Assembly (NCBI RefSeq): GCF_018128905.1
Contig: NZ_CP063808.1
Span: forward strand, 4,340,001-4,404,000
Origin: Streptomyces sp. A2-16
GTDB taxonomy: Bacteria > Actinomycetota > Actinomycetes > Streptomycetales > Streptomycetaceae
DNA: 64,000 nt
Direction: 5' to 3'
In this document: one piece after another, positions 51,696-60,904 of the stretch
How positions within the stretch are numbered: position 1 is the stretch's first letter
Layout: the number at the start of each line of letters is the position of its first letter
The notes under the pieces: model-generated
Told to the model about the DNA's origin: nothing
The model's input: only the letters and a program-made list of their open reading frames with translations
The model's database searches: none
Translations under genes and position numbers: made by a program

Positions 51696-51802
51696 CCGCA
51701 CTCACCGAAGCAACTGCCAGTTCAGGACTCGGTGGGCAGGAGTTGGACCAGGCCGCCCTCAGTTTCCCTCCCTCCGGAGCCCGCCTCGGCGGAAGAGACC
51801 CC

Positions 51803-52549
51803 TCACCGGCGCGTGCTCCCACCGTCCGCGACGACGATCTGCCCCGTGATGAACGCGGCGTCGTCGGAGGCGAGAAACGCCACGACGCCCGAGACGTCGG
51901 TCGGCATCTGCACACGCTTGATGTTCTGCATCCGCACGGTCTGCTCGAAGAAGAGCTCGCTCGTCTTCTCCGCGGCCGTGGCCGTCCGGACCAGGCTCGC
52001 CGCGACGCCGTTGACGGTGATGTGGTGAGCGGCGAGGTTGGCGGCCAGGACCGAGGTGAGTCCGTTCAGTGCGCCCTTGGCGGAGACATAGGAGACGAAC
52101 GGAGGCGGCGGAGTCCAGTAGCTCGCGGACGTGATGTTGATGATCCGTCCCGACCCGGACTCCTTCAGGTCGGGCAGGAACGCCCTGGAGGCCAGGAAGG
52201 GGCCGTCCACGTTGACGGCGAAGGTGCGACGCCATTCGTCGAAGGTCACGTGGTCGATATCGGCCAGCAGAACGACAGCCGCGTTGTTCACCAGGATGTC
52301 GGCGGCGCCGAGCTCACGTCGGACCCGGGCGGCGAACCCGACGATCGCGTCCTCGTCCGAGACGTCGACCTTGTCGCTGAAGAATCGCCGACCGGTTTCC
52401 GCGACGAGATCCCTCGTCTCGTCGGCCGGATCGATGTCCGCGACCGCGATGTCCGCTCCCTCTGCCGCGAGCCTGCGGGCGATCTCCTGCCCGATGCCCG
52501 TACTGCCCCCGGTCACGACGGCGGTCCTGCCCGTCAGCCTCCCAGCCAT
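51803..52549 (-). CDS. Short-chain dehydrogenase/reductase
   Basis: A 248-residue classical SDR. TGGSTGIGQEIARRL binds the cofactor, Asp of VADIDPAD favours NAD(H), NNAA follows, Ser is in NITSAS, and YVSAK is the active site. It ends GQIVVADGG, as typical. It is divergent from the MFS gene with an IclR-like box in the gap, so it is probably part of the aromatic cluster, oxidising an alcohol or dihydrodiol. The five GCACCGGAA repeats precede its ATG in the leader. Confidence 0.9.
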   Translation of the reverse strand: MAGRLTGRTAVVTGGSTGIGQEIARRLAAEGADIAVADIDPADETRDLVAETGRRFFSDKVDVSDEDAIVGFAARVRRELGAADILVNNAAVVLLADIDHVTFDEWRRTFAVNVDGPFLASRAFLPDLKESGSGRIINITSASYWTPPPPFVSYVSAKGALNGLTSVLAANLAAHHITVNGVAASLVRTATAAEKTSELFFEQTVRMQNIKRVQMPTDVSGVVAFLASDDAAFITGQIVVADGGSTRR

Positions 52550-52563
52550 GAGTCACTGCTCCT

Positions 52564-52608
52564 TTCCGGTGCTTCCGGTGCTTCCGGTGCTTCCAGTGCT
52601 TCCGGGCG
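52564..52608. repeat. Five tandem 9-bp units in the SDR leader
   Basis: TTCCGGTGC occurs three times, then TTCCAGTGC and TTCCGGGCG. It lies 15 bp before the minus-strand SDR start. In the mRNA it gives repeated GCACCGGAA, close to the ribosome site, so copy number could affect translation. Confidence 0.8.
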
Positions 52609-52668
52609 GCCGTGGCAAGGCCGTCCTCCCGGGATGGTGCGCCTCAGGACCGCGGATCAGTGGCGGCT

Positions 52669-52685
52669 TGTTCGTCCAATGAACA
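52669..52685. promoter_or_regulatory. IclR-box-like palindrome, site 1
   Basis: TGTTCGTCCAATGAACA; on the other strand TGTTCATTGGACGAACA. The arms TGTTC/GAACA are perfect with a 7-base centre. It lies between the divergent SDR and MFS genes and resembles sites 2 and 3 near the IclR and ThDP genes. Confidence 0.6.
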
Positions 52686-52918
52686 TGGCTGTTGAGCGTG
52701 ACGGGGGTCATTCCTACCTTGACGCTGCTCGGCGGGTAGGCCACCGCGCCGAGCGTCCTGACTCAGGTCCGGTGGAAGGGCGGCGCGGAGGCACTCCGCA
52801 AGGCTCAGGGGCGGCACGGCAGCGGCGTTGCCGGGATGACCGCGACGAAAGCACCCACAGCAGGGTCCGGCAGCGGACGCCGGTTCCGACAGCAGCGCTT
52901 TGCGCCAAGGAGTCGTCC

Positions 52919-54628
52919 ATGGTTCAGATCGATTCACCCAAGGCAACGGAGGGAGAGGGTGGCAGATACACCCTTGCCCCGGGCACCCTGGCCGCGGTGG
53001 TTCTCGCCGTATGCCTCGCGCAGATAGCCCTGTCCGTCCCCTCGCTCATCAACGGGCTGATCCAGCAGGATCTCGCGCCGTCCTCGGCCCAACTGACGTG
53101 GATCACCGAGGCCTTCATGCTTCCCGTCGCCGCCCTGGGACTGGGCTTCGGCGTGTTCGGCGACCTCTTCGGCCGCAAGCGCCTGCTCGTCGGGGGCGCC
53201 GCGCTCATAACCGTGGGGTCGGCCCTCGCGATCCTGGTGCCGGGTGCGGGACATTCGTCCGACACCCGGGTGACGTTGCTGATCCTTGCCCAAGTCCTCG
53301 GTGGTGTCGGGGCCGCGGCCATCTTCCCGACGAGCCTGGCCATGGTGGCGGCCGGTACGCACACCACCGCCACCCGCGCGCGTGGCGTGGCGATCTGGGC
53401 CACCGCGCTCTCGGTCGGCGGCTTCCTCGGCCCGCTGCTGGCAGGCCTCGCCGCCAAGATCGACCTCGGCTGGGCCGGGAACGCGAACTGGCGTTGGGCG
53501 TTCGTCGGCGTCCTTGTCATCGCCGCGGTGAGCGTGGTCCTGTCGCTGGCCCTCGCCCAGAACTCCGCCTCGCCCGAGGGCCGTTCCGTCGACTGGCCGG
53601 GTCAGATCACTGCCGCGCTCGGCCTGTTCGCTCTGATGTACGCCGTGATCCAGGGCTCCGAGACCGGCTGGGGAAGCCCTCAGATCGCCATCGCGTTCAT
53701 CGCCGCGGCCGCCTTCCTCGCGCTGTTCGTCTTCGCCGAGAGCCGTGCGTCCGCGCCGCTGCTTCTCCTGAGCGTGTTCCGGAACCGGGCGTTCGCCATC
53801 AACACGGTGGTCACCCTGATCGGTATGTTCGCGTTCCTCGTGATCATGTACAGCACGAGTATCCGCCTCACCATCATCCAGGGATTCAGCCCACTGCAGA
53901 GCTCCGTCGCCTACCTCTTCTTCGGGGGCATCGGCTTCGTACTGCTGCCCCTCACCTCCAAGCTGCTCGAGCGCTACAACCCCCGGTGGGTTCTCTGCAC
54001 GGCCCTGACCTTCATCGGTGCCAGCGGGCTGTGGTTCGCCGTCATCCCGACGACCAGCCGCTCCATCAGCGCCATCGTCGGGCCGCTGATCCTCGCCGGC
54101 GTCGGCTCGGCACTCGCCTTCGCCTCCATCACCGCGGTCGCCGTCAACACCTTGCCCAACCACCTCGCCGGTATGGCGAGCGGTGTCACGAGCACGTTCC
54201 GGGACCTCGGGTTCGCCCTCGGCCCCGCGATCGCCGGTGCTGTCGCACTGGGCCGGGCCTCCGACGAGATCGCCCGCAAGCTGGCCGGCGATCCCGCACT
54301 GAGCAAGGCCTACGAGGCGTTCCAGGCCTCCGCGGCCCATGCTCCCGCGGATCAGAGACCACAGCTCGAGGCAGCGGTGCACGCCGTGCAATCGGGCCCG
54401 CTCGGCGCGAACTCGGTGCCGGCCGACATCACACTGCCGGATGGCAAGGTGGTGCCTTTCAACCCGCTCAAGGACGTCGCTTTCGACGCCCTCAGCAGCA
54501 GCTACTCCATCGCGTACGTGCTCGCCGGCGTGGCGGCTCTCGTGGCGGCGGCGCTCATTCTCGTCGGCGTGCGCGGCGGCGTGGACCAGGCTCATCTCGA
54601 CGACGACCCGCACACCCTCGTCGACTGA
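52919..54628 (+). CDS. DHA2-type MFS transporter (EmrB/QacA-like)
   Basis: A 569-residue transporter with about 14 helices. Motif A FGDLFGRKRLLVGG and motif C-like ALSVGGFLGPLLAGLAA are seen. An extracytoplasmic loop of ~90 residues lies before the last helix. The ATG at 52919 has AAGGAG upstream; the frame is open far upstream without family sequence. It could be an uptake system for the cluster's substrate or an efflux pump for toxic aromatics. It is probably controlled via the box at 52669. Confidence 0.88.
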   Translation: MVQIDSPKATEGEGGRYTLAPGTLAAVVLAVCLAQIALSVPSLINGLIQQDLAPSSAQLTWITEAFMLPVAALGLGFGVFGDLFGRKRLLVGGAALITVGSALAILVPGAGHSSDTRVTLLILAQVLGGVGAAAIFPTSLAMVAAGTHTTATRARGVAIWATALSVGGFLGPLLAGLAAKIDLGWAGNANWRWAFVGVLVIAAVSVVLSLALAQNSASPEGRSVDWPGQITAALGLFALMYAVIQGSETGWGSPQIAIAFIAAAAFLALFVFAESRASAPLLLLSVFRNRAFAINTVVTLIGMFAFLVIMYSTSIRLTIIQGFSPLQSSVAYLFFGGIGFVLLPLTSKLLERYNPRWVLCTALTFIGASGLWFAVIPTTSRSISAIVGPLILAGVGSALAFASITAVAVNTLPNHLAGMASGVTSTFRDLGFALGPAIAGAVALGRASDEIARKLAGDPALSKAYEAFQASAAHAPADQRPQLEAAVHAVQSGPLGANSVPADITLPDGKVVPFNPLKDVAFDALSSSYSIAYVLAGVAALVAAALILVGVRGGVDQAHLDDDPHTLVD

Positions 54629-54793
54629 CCGCATGACGAACGCGCCTGGTCCGGGACACGGGCCGCAGACCGGCCAGGCCGACCGACCTCCCGCCCGCCG
54701 CGACTCCACCTCCTCCCCAGGAGCGGCAGTCGCGGCGGGCCGCGGCGTACACGACACAACGATCGACAGATGCACTCGGACAGGAGTCGAACA

Positions 54794-55213
54794 ATGACCA
54801 CCGCATACTCGGAGCCGACCGGCACGAACGACGACCGCATGCCGGCCACGGTCGCTCAGGCGGAGGCGGCGTGGCTCGTCGCGATCACCAAGGGCGACGA
54901 GGAACAGCGTCACCTCATGCTCCCCGACTGTGTGATCGTCCACGGTCCGGTCGGGAACATCCATGACCGCGAGCGCTTCCTGGGCTACAACGCGTCCATG
55001 GGATCCACCGTCGAGGCCGAGACCAGCGAAGTGACGTGCCGTGAGCGAGGGGGACGGGCCGTCGTGACGTGCTTTCAGAAGATGCGCATCCGGCGCCTGC
55101 CCGACCTGCCGCCGTTCCTGGTGCAGGCCGTGGCCACCCGGGTGTGGTTCTCGACCGACGAGGGATGGCGCCTCGGCCACATGCAGCTCTCCCGGCGGCA
55201 ACCGTCGGTATGA
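54794..55213 (+). CDS. SnoaL/NTF2-like protein of the aromatic cluster
   Basis: A 139-residue NTF2-fold protein: AQAEAAWLVAITKGDEEQRH, CVIVHGPVGNIHDRERFLGY, VTCRERGGRAVVTCFQKMRI, GWRLGHMQLS. The ATG at 54794 follows CAGGAG. It is downstream of the MFS gene and convergent with iclR. It may act as an isomerase or dehydratase on a ring intermediate; no catalytic residue can be named. Confidence 0.8.
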   Translation: MTTAYSEPTGTNDDRMPATVAQAEAAWLVAITKGDEEQRHLMLPDCVIVHGPVGNIHDRERFLGYNASMGSTVEAETSEVTCRERGGRAVVTCFQKMRIRRLPDLPPFLVQAVATRVWFSTDEGWRLGHMQLSRRQPSV

Positions 55214-55241
55214 CGTGCCGGATTCCTCGCCCCGCGAAGGG

Positions 55242-56021
55242 TCACGCGGTGCGAATGGGAATGCCCGGTCTCCAGCCGAGACTCCGGGACAGTCCCAGTC
55301 CGCTCGTGACCAGGGAGGGTACGGCCGCTTGCAGTTTGATCGAGCCCGCGGCCACCACGACGGAGAGGGCCGCGACGACTTTGCCGCGGCCGTCGACGAT
55401 GCGCGTCGCGACCGACTCGGCCCCTTCGCTCAGCTCCTCCTTGACGACCACCGTTCCGGTCGAGCGACAGGACGCCAGCTGGCCACGGAGTTCGGCCGGG
55501 TCCACGATCGTCCGGGGCGTGAAGCGTTGCAGTCTTCCGGCCAGCACCTCATCGATGAAGGCCGGGCTGCTGTGGCTCAGCAGCACCTTGCCGACACCTG
55601 AGCAGTGCAGGGGCAGAAGGCCGCCGACCTGCGACGTCAGACCGACGGCGTTGACCGCCGACAGCCGCTCGATGATCACCGCCTGGTCGCCCTGGAGGAC
55701 GGCCAGCTGCACATGCTGGCGAAGCGCCGTGTACAGGTCCTCCACGAACGGCTGCGCGGCGCTGCGGAGCGTCTCGGCGCGCGGTGCGAGGGTCCCGAGG
55801 CGCCACAGGGGCAGGCCGATCGCGAACCGGTTGTCGCTGGTGCGCTCCAGCGCGCCGGCCGCCACGAGTTCGAGTGTCAGGCGCCTCGCGGTGGCGTGCG
55901 GCATTCCGGTGCGCCGGACCAGGTCGGCGAGGGTCAGCTCGGTGTTGTTGGGGTCGAAGGCGAACAGCAGATCCCACAGTCGGGAGCTGACGGTGCGTCC
56001 TGGTTCGTTCGCACGAGGCAT
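55242..56021 (-). CDS. IclR-family regulator of the aromatic cluster
   Basis: A 259-residue regulator with an N-terminal winged helix (LTLADLVRRTGMPHATARRLTLELVAAG) and a C-terminal effector domain (LPLHCSGVGKVLLSHSSP, KEELSEGAESVATRIVDGRG). The ATG at 56021 is preceded by AAGGAGAGG. It is divergent from the FAD monooxygenase. IclR proteins commonly control protocatechuate, homogentisate and hydroxyquinol routes, so it likely senses a pathway intermediate and acts at the three related boxes. Confidence 0.9.
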   Translation of the reverse strand: MPRANEPGRTVSSRLWDLLFAFDPNNTELTLADLVRRTGMPHATARRLTLELVAAGALERTSDNRFAIGLPLWRLGTLAPRAETLRSAAQPFVEDLYTALRQHVQLAVLQGDQAVIIERLSAVNAVGLTSQVGGLLPLHCSGVGKVLLSHSSPAFIDEVLAGRLQRFTPRTIVDPAELRGQLASCRSTGTVVVKEELSEGAESVATRIVDGRGKVVAALSVVVAAGSIKLQAAVPSLVTSGLGLSRSLGWRPGIPIRTA

Positions 56022-56066
56022 GGGCCTCTCCTTCATCGTGTGCGGCGCCGATCACTCTACCTTTCA

Positions 56067-56083
56067 TGTTCGTTGGATGGATG
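56067..56083. promoter_or_regulatory. IclR-box-like sequence, site 2
   Basis: TGTTCGTTGGATGGATG in the spacer between iclR and the monooxygenase. It shares TGTTCGTTGG-x-TGG with site 3 (57442-57458, minus strand) and TGTTC-x-TTGGA with site 1. The right half is degenerate. Confidence 0.58.
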
Positions 56084-56170
56084 ACCCTGTTCTAACAATG
56101 CGCGGTTTGCTGAAGTCTGCGTACCGCAGCAGTCACCTACCTCGCTCAAGGTCCACGGGAGTGAAAGAGC

Positions 56171-57370
56171 ATGATCAGTACGGAAGCCGGCCCGAAGATC
56201 GCGATCCTGGGCGGCGGCATCGGAGGCCTCGCCGCCGCGGCCTTCCTTCGCGAGAAGGGCTTCGACAGTGACGTCTACGAGCAGGCGGCCGCCCTGACCG
56301 AGGTCGGTGCCGGCCTGGTGATCGCCCCCAACGCCGCCCGCCTGCTCCGGCGTCTCGGCGTGCTGGACCGGTTCGTCGAGCGCGCGGTGCGGATGGAGAT
56401 CGGCTGGGAGTTCCGGCGCTGGGAGAACGGCGCCGTCCTCTCCGCGGAGAACCTTCGGGACGGCTGCGAACGCCTGTACGGCGAGCACACCTACGCCGCC
56501 CACCGCGCCGACCTGCTGGACGCCCTGAGGTCGGCTGTCCCCGAGCACTCGGTCCACCTCGGCAAGCGCTGCGTCTCGGTCGAGTTCGAAGGCGACCAGG
56601 CGGTGCTGCGGTTCGAGGACGGTGACACGATCCGCCCGGACATCCTCGTCGGCGCCGACGGAGTCCACTCACGTGTGCGCGGCGCCGTCGTCGGGCCCAC
56701 CCAGGCCCGGGAGTCGGGCATCTGCGCATTCCGGGCCCTCGTACCGGCGGCGAAGGCGCCCGAGTTCGCGAGGCGGCGCGCCCAGACCCTGTGGATCGGC
56801 CCCGACCGGCACCTCGTGCACTACCCGGTCTCCGGCGAGGAGTACGTCAACCTCGTCGCCTTCGCACCGGCCGGAACGAGCAGTGTCGAGTCGTGGACGG
56901 CCACCGCGACGCTCGAGGAACTGCTCGACGAGTTCGCCGGCTGGGATCCGCGTCTGGTGGAGCTGATCAGGTCGGCCGACACACCGGGACGCTGGGCGTT
57001 GCTCGACCGCGAGCCACTCGACCACTGGAACCGCGGCAACGCGACCCTCCTGGGTGACGCCGCCCACCCGATGTTCCCGTTCTTCGCCCAGGGCGCCGCC
57101 CAGGCGATCGAGGACGGCGCTGTCCTGGCCCTCTGCCTTGCCGAGGACCCGGACCACCCGATCGCGGCGCTGGGGCGCTACGAAGGGCTTCGTCGGCCTC
57201 GCACGGCGCGCCTGCAGGAGGTGTCGCACGGAAGGTCGCACATCAACCACCTTGCGGACGGCCCCGAGCAGCAGGCCCGCGACCTCGCCTACGCGCAGGC
57301 CGACCCCCTCAGGGCGAACGGCTGGATCTACGAGTACGACCCCGAGGTCGCTGTCTCGGCCTCGGCCTGA
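56171..57370 (+). CDS. FAD-dependent aromatic hydroxylase (salicylate-hydroxylase type)
   Basis: A 399-residue class A flavoprotein monooxygenase. GGGIGGLAAAAFL (residues ~14-26), the DG motif ADGVHSRVR near residue 160 and the GD motif LLGDAAHPMFPFFAQGA near 295 are all intact. Relatives (salicylate 1-hydroxylase, 6-hydroxynicotinate 3-monooxygenase) hydroxylate and decarboxylate a ring acid. Since hydroxyquinol cleavage genes lie downstream, a dihydroxybenzoate to hydroxyquinol step is inferred. It is divergent from iclR, with box site 2 between them. Confidence 0.88.
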   Translation: MISTEAGPKIAILGGGIGGLAAAAFLREKGFDSDVYEQAAALTEVGAGLVIAPNAARLLRRLGVLDRFVERAVRMEIGWEFRRWENGAVLSAENLRDGCERLYGEHTYAAHRADLLDALRSAVPEHSVHLGKRCVSVEFEGDQAVLRFEDGDTIRPDILVGADGVHSRVRGAVVGPTQARESGICAFRALVPAAKAPEFARRRAQTLWIGPDRHLVHYPVSGEEYVNLVAFAPAGTSSVESWTATATLEELLDEFAGWDPRLVELIRSADTPGRWALLDREPLDHWNRGNATLLGDAAHPMFPFFAQGAAQAIEDGAVLALCLAEDPDHPIAALGRYEGLRRPRTARLQEVSHGRSHINHLADGPEQQARDLAYAQADPLRANGWIYEYDPEVAVSASA

Positions 57371-57441
57371 ACCAGCCACCAGGCTCCGCCCCTGGCCGTC
57401 CGGTCGGCGAGGTCGCGATGTTCCCAAGTCGATCAAGGCGT

Positions 57442-57458
57442 TGACCAACCAACGAACA
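57442..57458. promoter_or_regulatory. IclR-box-like sequence, site 3
   Basis: On the minus strand TGTTCGTTGGTTGGTCA, matching site 2 in 13 of 17 bases. It lies 121 bp before the ThDP-enzyme gene, in the gap after the monooxygenase, suggesting a second regulated promoter. Confidence 0.55.
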
Positions 57459-57578
57459 CGGCCATTGTCGTCACCCGGGCCACGCCGGAGACTCCGGTGC
57501 GGACGGCCCGAGACACGGCCCGGTCCCCAGTGATCTCTCTTGAAACCCTGAGTACGTCCAGAAGGGCGGATCAATCCC

Positions 57579-59276
57579 ATGGCACCCGAAACCGGTAGTG
57601 GGCTCGTCGTGCGAACGCTGCAGCGAGCCGGAGTCAACGTCGCCTTCGGCCTGCCCGGAGCGCATATCGACGGCATCCTCCAGGACGCCCTGGATGCCAA
57701 GCTCCGGGTCGTCGACGTACGCCACGAGATGAACGCGGGCCACGCGGCCGAGGGCTATGCGCGCGTCACCGGAAAGCTGGGGGTTGCCGTCGTCACGGCC
57801 GGCGGCGGCTTCACCAACGTCCTGACCTCTGTCGCCAACGCCCATCTGGACCGGACACCGGTCCTCTACGTCGTGGGCTCCGGGCCCCTTGAGACGGACC
57901 AGGTCAACGACCAGCAGGCCGGGTTCGACCAGGTGGCGATGGCAACCCCGGTGACCAAGTTCGCGCACCGCGTCACCCGTACCGAGCTGATCCCACGCCT
58001 GGTCGCTCAGGCGATCCGGATCGCTCAGTCGGAGCCCAAGGGGCCGGTGCTCCTCGACATTCCCTGGGACGTCCTGCGCCGGCAGGTCGACGTCGAAGAG
58101 GCCGAGGACTACCGCGTCGAGATCGACGGCAGCGGCATCGCCTCCGCCGACGGTGTCGATCGGATCCTTGAGGCGCTCAGCACGGCCGAGCGGCCGATCG
58201 CGCTGGTCGGCAAGTCCTTCGTCACCGCCGACGCACGGACCCGGTTGCACGAGTTCGCCGCCCGTACCGGAGTGCCCCTCTTCTCCGACTGGGAGGGTCT
58301 CGGGGCGATCGTCGGCTCCGAGCGGCACGTCGGTCTCCTCCAGACCCTGGCCACCGTCCCCGAGGACGAGCGGCCCGACCTGGTCCTGCTGCTGGGGCTG
58401 CGCTTCGGCATGGCCACCCAGTTCGGCACGGGCCGACTGCTCCCCAAGAGCGCACGGATCTTCCAGATCGACCCCGACGGCCGTGAACTCGGCCGCCTCC
58501 AGGACGTCGAACTCGGCATCCAGGCCGACGCGATCGGCACGGTCGGCGTGCTGAACGAGCGCCTGGGCGACAGCCCCGTGCCCCCCGGGCGCGACGACTG
58601 GCTGAAGACCCTGCGGGACATCTCCGCCACCCGGCGATCCGCGCTCGCCGCCGAGACCGAGGAACACGGGGACGACGCGATCCACCCGTACCTCGCGGTC
58701 CGCACGATCGCCGAGAGCGTCCCCGAGAACGCCACCGTGGTGGTCGACGGCGCCCTGACCGAGCTGTGGCTCTCCGAGACGATCGCCCTCGCCCCGCTGG
58801 CCCACTACCTCGGGCACGGCTACCTGAGTTCGATGGGGAGCAACTTCGGCGTGGCCGTAGGAGCGCAGTACGCGACCCCCGACAAGGCGACCATCCTCGT
58901 CACCGGCGACGGCGCCGTCGGCTACAGCCTCGCCGAGTTCGACACCCTCGTCCGCGCCGGACTCCCGGTCATCGTGATCGTCCTCAACAACCAGGCCTGG
59001 GGCGCCACTCTGCACACCCAGCAGTTCTTCTTCGGACAGGACCGCGTCACCAACAACCGCCTGCAGAACGGCTCCTACAGCGGCGTGGCACGAGCCCTGG
59101 GCGCGGACGGTGTCGACGTCACCGAACTCGACCAGCTCCGCCCGGCGATCGAGGCCGCGCTCGCGGCCCGCAGGCCGACGTGCATCGACGTGCGCGTGAG
59201 CCTTGCGCCCATCCCGCCGGAGGAGCGCGTCCTCAACGGCGGAGCCCCGTTCGGCGGCATCGAGATCGACGCATGA
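57579..59276 (+). CDS. Thiamine-diphosphate-dependent enzyme (acetolactate synthase/benzoylformate decarboxylase superfamily)
   Basis: A 565-residue ThDP enzyme. The catalytic Glu is in VRHEMNAGHAAEGYARV (near residue 50), the central domain contains PIALVGKSFVT, and the C-terminal ThDP/Mg motif is TGDGAVGYSLAEFDTLV...VLNNQAWG. The His and Ser that mark benzoylformate decarboxylase are not seen in their usual places, so decarboxylase, lyase or carboligase activity remains open. It is the first gene of a ThDP-SDR-VOC operon and may cleave an alpha-keto or alpha-hydroxyketone side chain. Confidence 0.85.
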   Translation: MAPETGSGLVVRTLQRAGVNVAFGLPGAHIDGILQDALDAKLRVVDVRHEMNAGHAAEGYARVTGKLGVAVVTAGGGFTNVLTSVANAHLDRTPVLYVVGSGPLETDQVNDQQAGFDQVAMATPVTKFAHRVTRTELIPRLVAQAIRIAQSEPKGPVLLDIPWDVLRRQVDVEEAEDYRVEIDGSGIASADGVDRILEALSTAERPIALVGKSFVTADARTRLHEFAARTGVPLFSDWEGLGAIVGSERHVGLLQTLATVPEDERPDLVLLLGLRFGMATQFGTGRLLPKSARIFQIDPDGRELGRLQDVELGIQADAIGTVGVLNERLGDSPVPPGRDDWLKTLRDISATRRSALAAETEEHGDDAIHPYLAVRTIAESVPENATVVVDGALTELWLSETIALAPLAHYLGHGYLSSMGSNFGVAVGAQYATPDKATILVTGDGAVGYSLAEFDTLVRAGLPVIVIVLNNQAWGATLHTQQFFFGQDRVTNNRLQNGSYSGVARALGADGVDVTELDQLRPAIEAALAARRPTCIDVRVSLAPIPPEERVLNGGAPFGGIEIDA

Positions 59277-59308
59277 ACCGCCACTCCTGACCCCCACGAA
59301 GGAGAACC

Positions 59309-60127
59309 ATGAACGACACGACTGACGCCGGACCCCACGACCGGACCGTCAGGGACCGGCGTCAGCGTTTCCTCGGGAAGACCTGCCTCGTCACCGGCGG
59401 CAGCAGAGGACTGGGACTGGCGGCTGCACAGGCGTTCGCGCGTGAGGGCGCACGCGTGGTCATCATCGCGCGCGATCCCGACCAGCTGAAGATCGCGAGC
59501 AGTCTGATCGGCGAGGGCACGATCGCCGTGGCAGCCGATCTCTCCTCGCCGGCCGGCATCAGGGCCGCGGTCACGGAGGTCGCCGCACAGGTCGACCACG
59601 TCGATGCCGCGTTCCTCAATGCCGGGCAGGCGGGCATCAAGCGCCTCGACGACATGGACGAAGCCACCTGGGACACGGTGTTCGACACCAACGTCAAGGG
59701 CTCGTTCTTCCTCATGCAGGGTCTCAGGCCCTTGCTCGCACCCGGCGGTGCCGTCGTCCTCTGCGGCTCTGCAGCCGGTCGAAGGGCCGGCGCGGGAACC
59801 GCCGCCTACGGGACCAGCAAGGCCGCACTCGAACACCTGACACGCATCCTCGCCGCCGAAGTCGTCGGCGAGGGAATCCGGGTCAACATCGTCATCCCGG
59901 GCGGCATGAACACCGACATCGCCACACGCACGACGGGCCTTCCACCAGGCGGAGCCGACGCCTTCCGGGAGCGGGTCAGGCTCAGCACTCCCATGCTCCG
60001 AGAAGGAGAACCGGACGAGCTCGCCGACGCCGTGCTCTTCCTGGCCTCCTCCGAAGCCGGCTACATCACGGGCGCGGCCCTCCCGGTGGACGGCGGCGCC
60101 ACCGGCTTCACCCGCCCGCCGACATAG
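59309..60127 (+). CDS. Short-chain dehydrogenase/reductase
   Basis: A 272-residue SDR with a ~25-residue leader. TGGSRGLGLAAAQAF, Asp in AADLSSP, NAGQAG, Ser in VLCGSAAG, and YGTSK are present; it ends GAALPVDGGAT. A purine-rich GAAGGAGAACC precedes the ATG. It lies 32 bp after the ThDP gene, so it is cotranscribed. It may oxidise a side-chain alcohol before or after the ThDP step. Confidence 0.9.
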   Translation: MNDTTDAGPHDRTVRDRRQRFLGKTCLVTGGSRGLGLAAAQAFAREGARVVIIARDPDQLKIASSLIGEGTIAVAADLSSPAGIRAAVTEVAAQVDHVDAAFLNAGQAGIKRLDDMDEATWDTVFDTNVKGSFFLMQGLRPLLAPGGAVVLCGSAAGRRAGAGTAAYGTSKAALEHLTRILAAEVVGEGIRVNIVIPGGMNTDIATRTTGLPPGGADAFRERVRLSTPMLREGEPDELADAVLFLASSEAGYITGAALPVDGGATGFTRPPT

Positions 60128-60186
60128 CGGCGACGGACGTCGCCGATCGCCAGTCGCGCCTCGGAACCCGAGTGAGGACAACCACC

Positions 60187-60735
60187 ATGGAGTTTCCCTT
60201 CGGCCAGCCGACCGACGCCATCATCCAGGTCGCGTACACGGTCCCCGACCTCGCTGCCGGGGTGCGCTGGTGGACCGACGAACTGGGCGTCGGGCCTTGG
60301 TTCATGAACGAGAGGATCGGCGGCGAGGGCTCCACCTACCGCGGTGAGCCGGGGAAGGCCGAGTTCGCCCTCGCCCTCGCCTTCTCGGGGCACACGATGG
60401 TCGAACTCGTCCAGACCCTCGACGACCAGCCGTCCATCTACAAGGACGCCTACGAACGTCACGGCTACGGCTTCCACCACGTCGCCAAGGCCGTGCCGAA
60501 CGTCAGGGAAGAGGTCGAACGCCGTGAGGCGGGCGGATCGGCGGTGCGCTTTCACGATGTGACCCCAGGAGGTGACGTCTACTTCCTGGACGCCGGTGAG
60601 GACGCCCCGGGGATGATCGAGCTGGTCCAGGACAGCGAGATCACGCGAGAGATCTTCACCGGCGCCTGGCGGGCATCAGTCGACTGGGACGGGTCGCGAC
60701 CTCTGCGCGACTTCGCGGAACTGCTGCCGGCCTGA
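60187..60735 (+). CDS. VOC-family protein of the aromatic cluster
   Basis: A 182-residue VOC protein: AIIQVAYTVPDLAAGVRWW, ALAFSGHTMVELVQTL, YGFHHVAKAVPNVREEVERR and APGMIELVQDSEITREIFTG. The spaced His (GFHHVA) and Glu (MIELV) suggest an intact metal site in a single long module. The ATG at 60187 follows GTGAGGAC. As last gene of the ThDP-SDR operon it could be an isomerase, lyase or extradiol-type enzyme. Confidence 0.84.
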   Translation: MEFPFGQPTDAIIQVAYTVPDLAAGVRWWTDELGVGPWFMNERIGGEGSTYRGEPGKAEFALALAFSGHTMVELVQTLDDQPSIYKDAYERHGYGFHHVAKAVPNVREEVERREAGGSAVRFHDVTPGGDVYFLDAGEDAPGMIELVQDSEITREIFTGAWRASVDWDGSRPLRDFAELLPA

Positions 60736-60754
60736 CTCCCGTCGAAGGCCGAAC

Positions 60755-60788
60755 GAACGCTGCGGACGACTGGTCGTCCGCAGCGTTC
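60755..60788. terminator. 16-bp perfect hairpin after the VOC gene
   Basis: GAACGCTGCGGACGAC (60755-60770), TG, GTCGTCCGCAGCGTTC (60773-60788). It is a strong terminator for the plus-strand operon, 20 bp past its stop. Confidence 0.85.
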
Positions 60789-60904
60789 GCCGTCGTTGCC
60801 CGTGGACCGCTACCGCCGTGGAGGGTCAGGGTCCCGGAGGTGTCCACCGTGGGCAGGGCGTACTCGTGGTTCGAGTGCTACCGAGCCCCCGTCACAGACG
60901 GACC

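Noticed and set aside
51692..52918. Upstream extension of the MFS transporter frame
   Set aside because: It runs antisense through the SDR gene and carries no transporter sequence; the ATG at 52919 has a good ribosome site.
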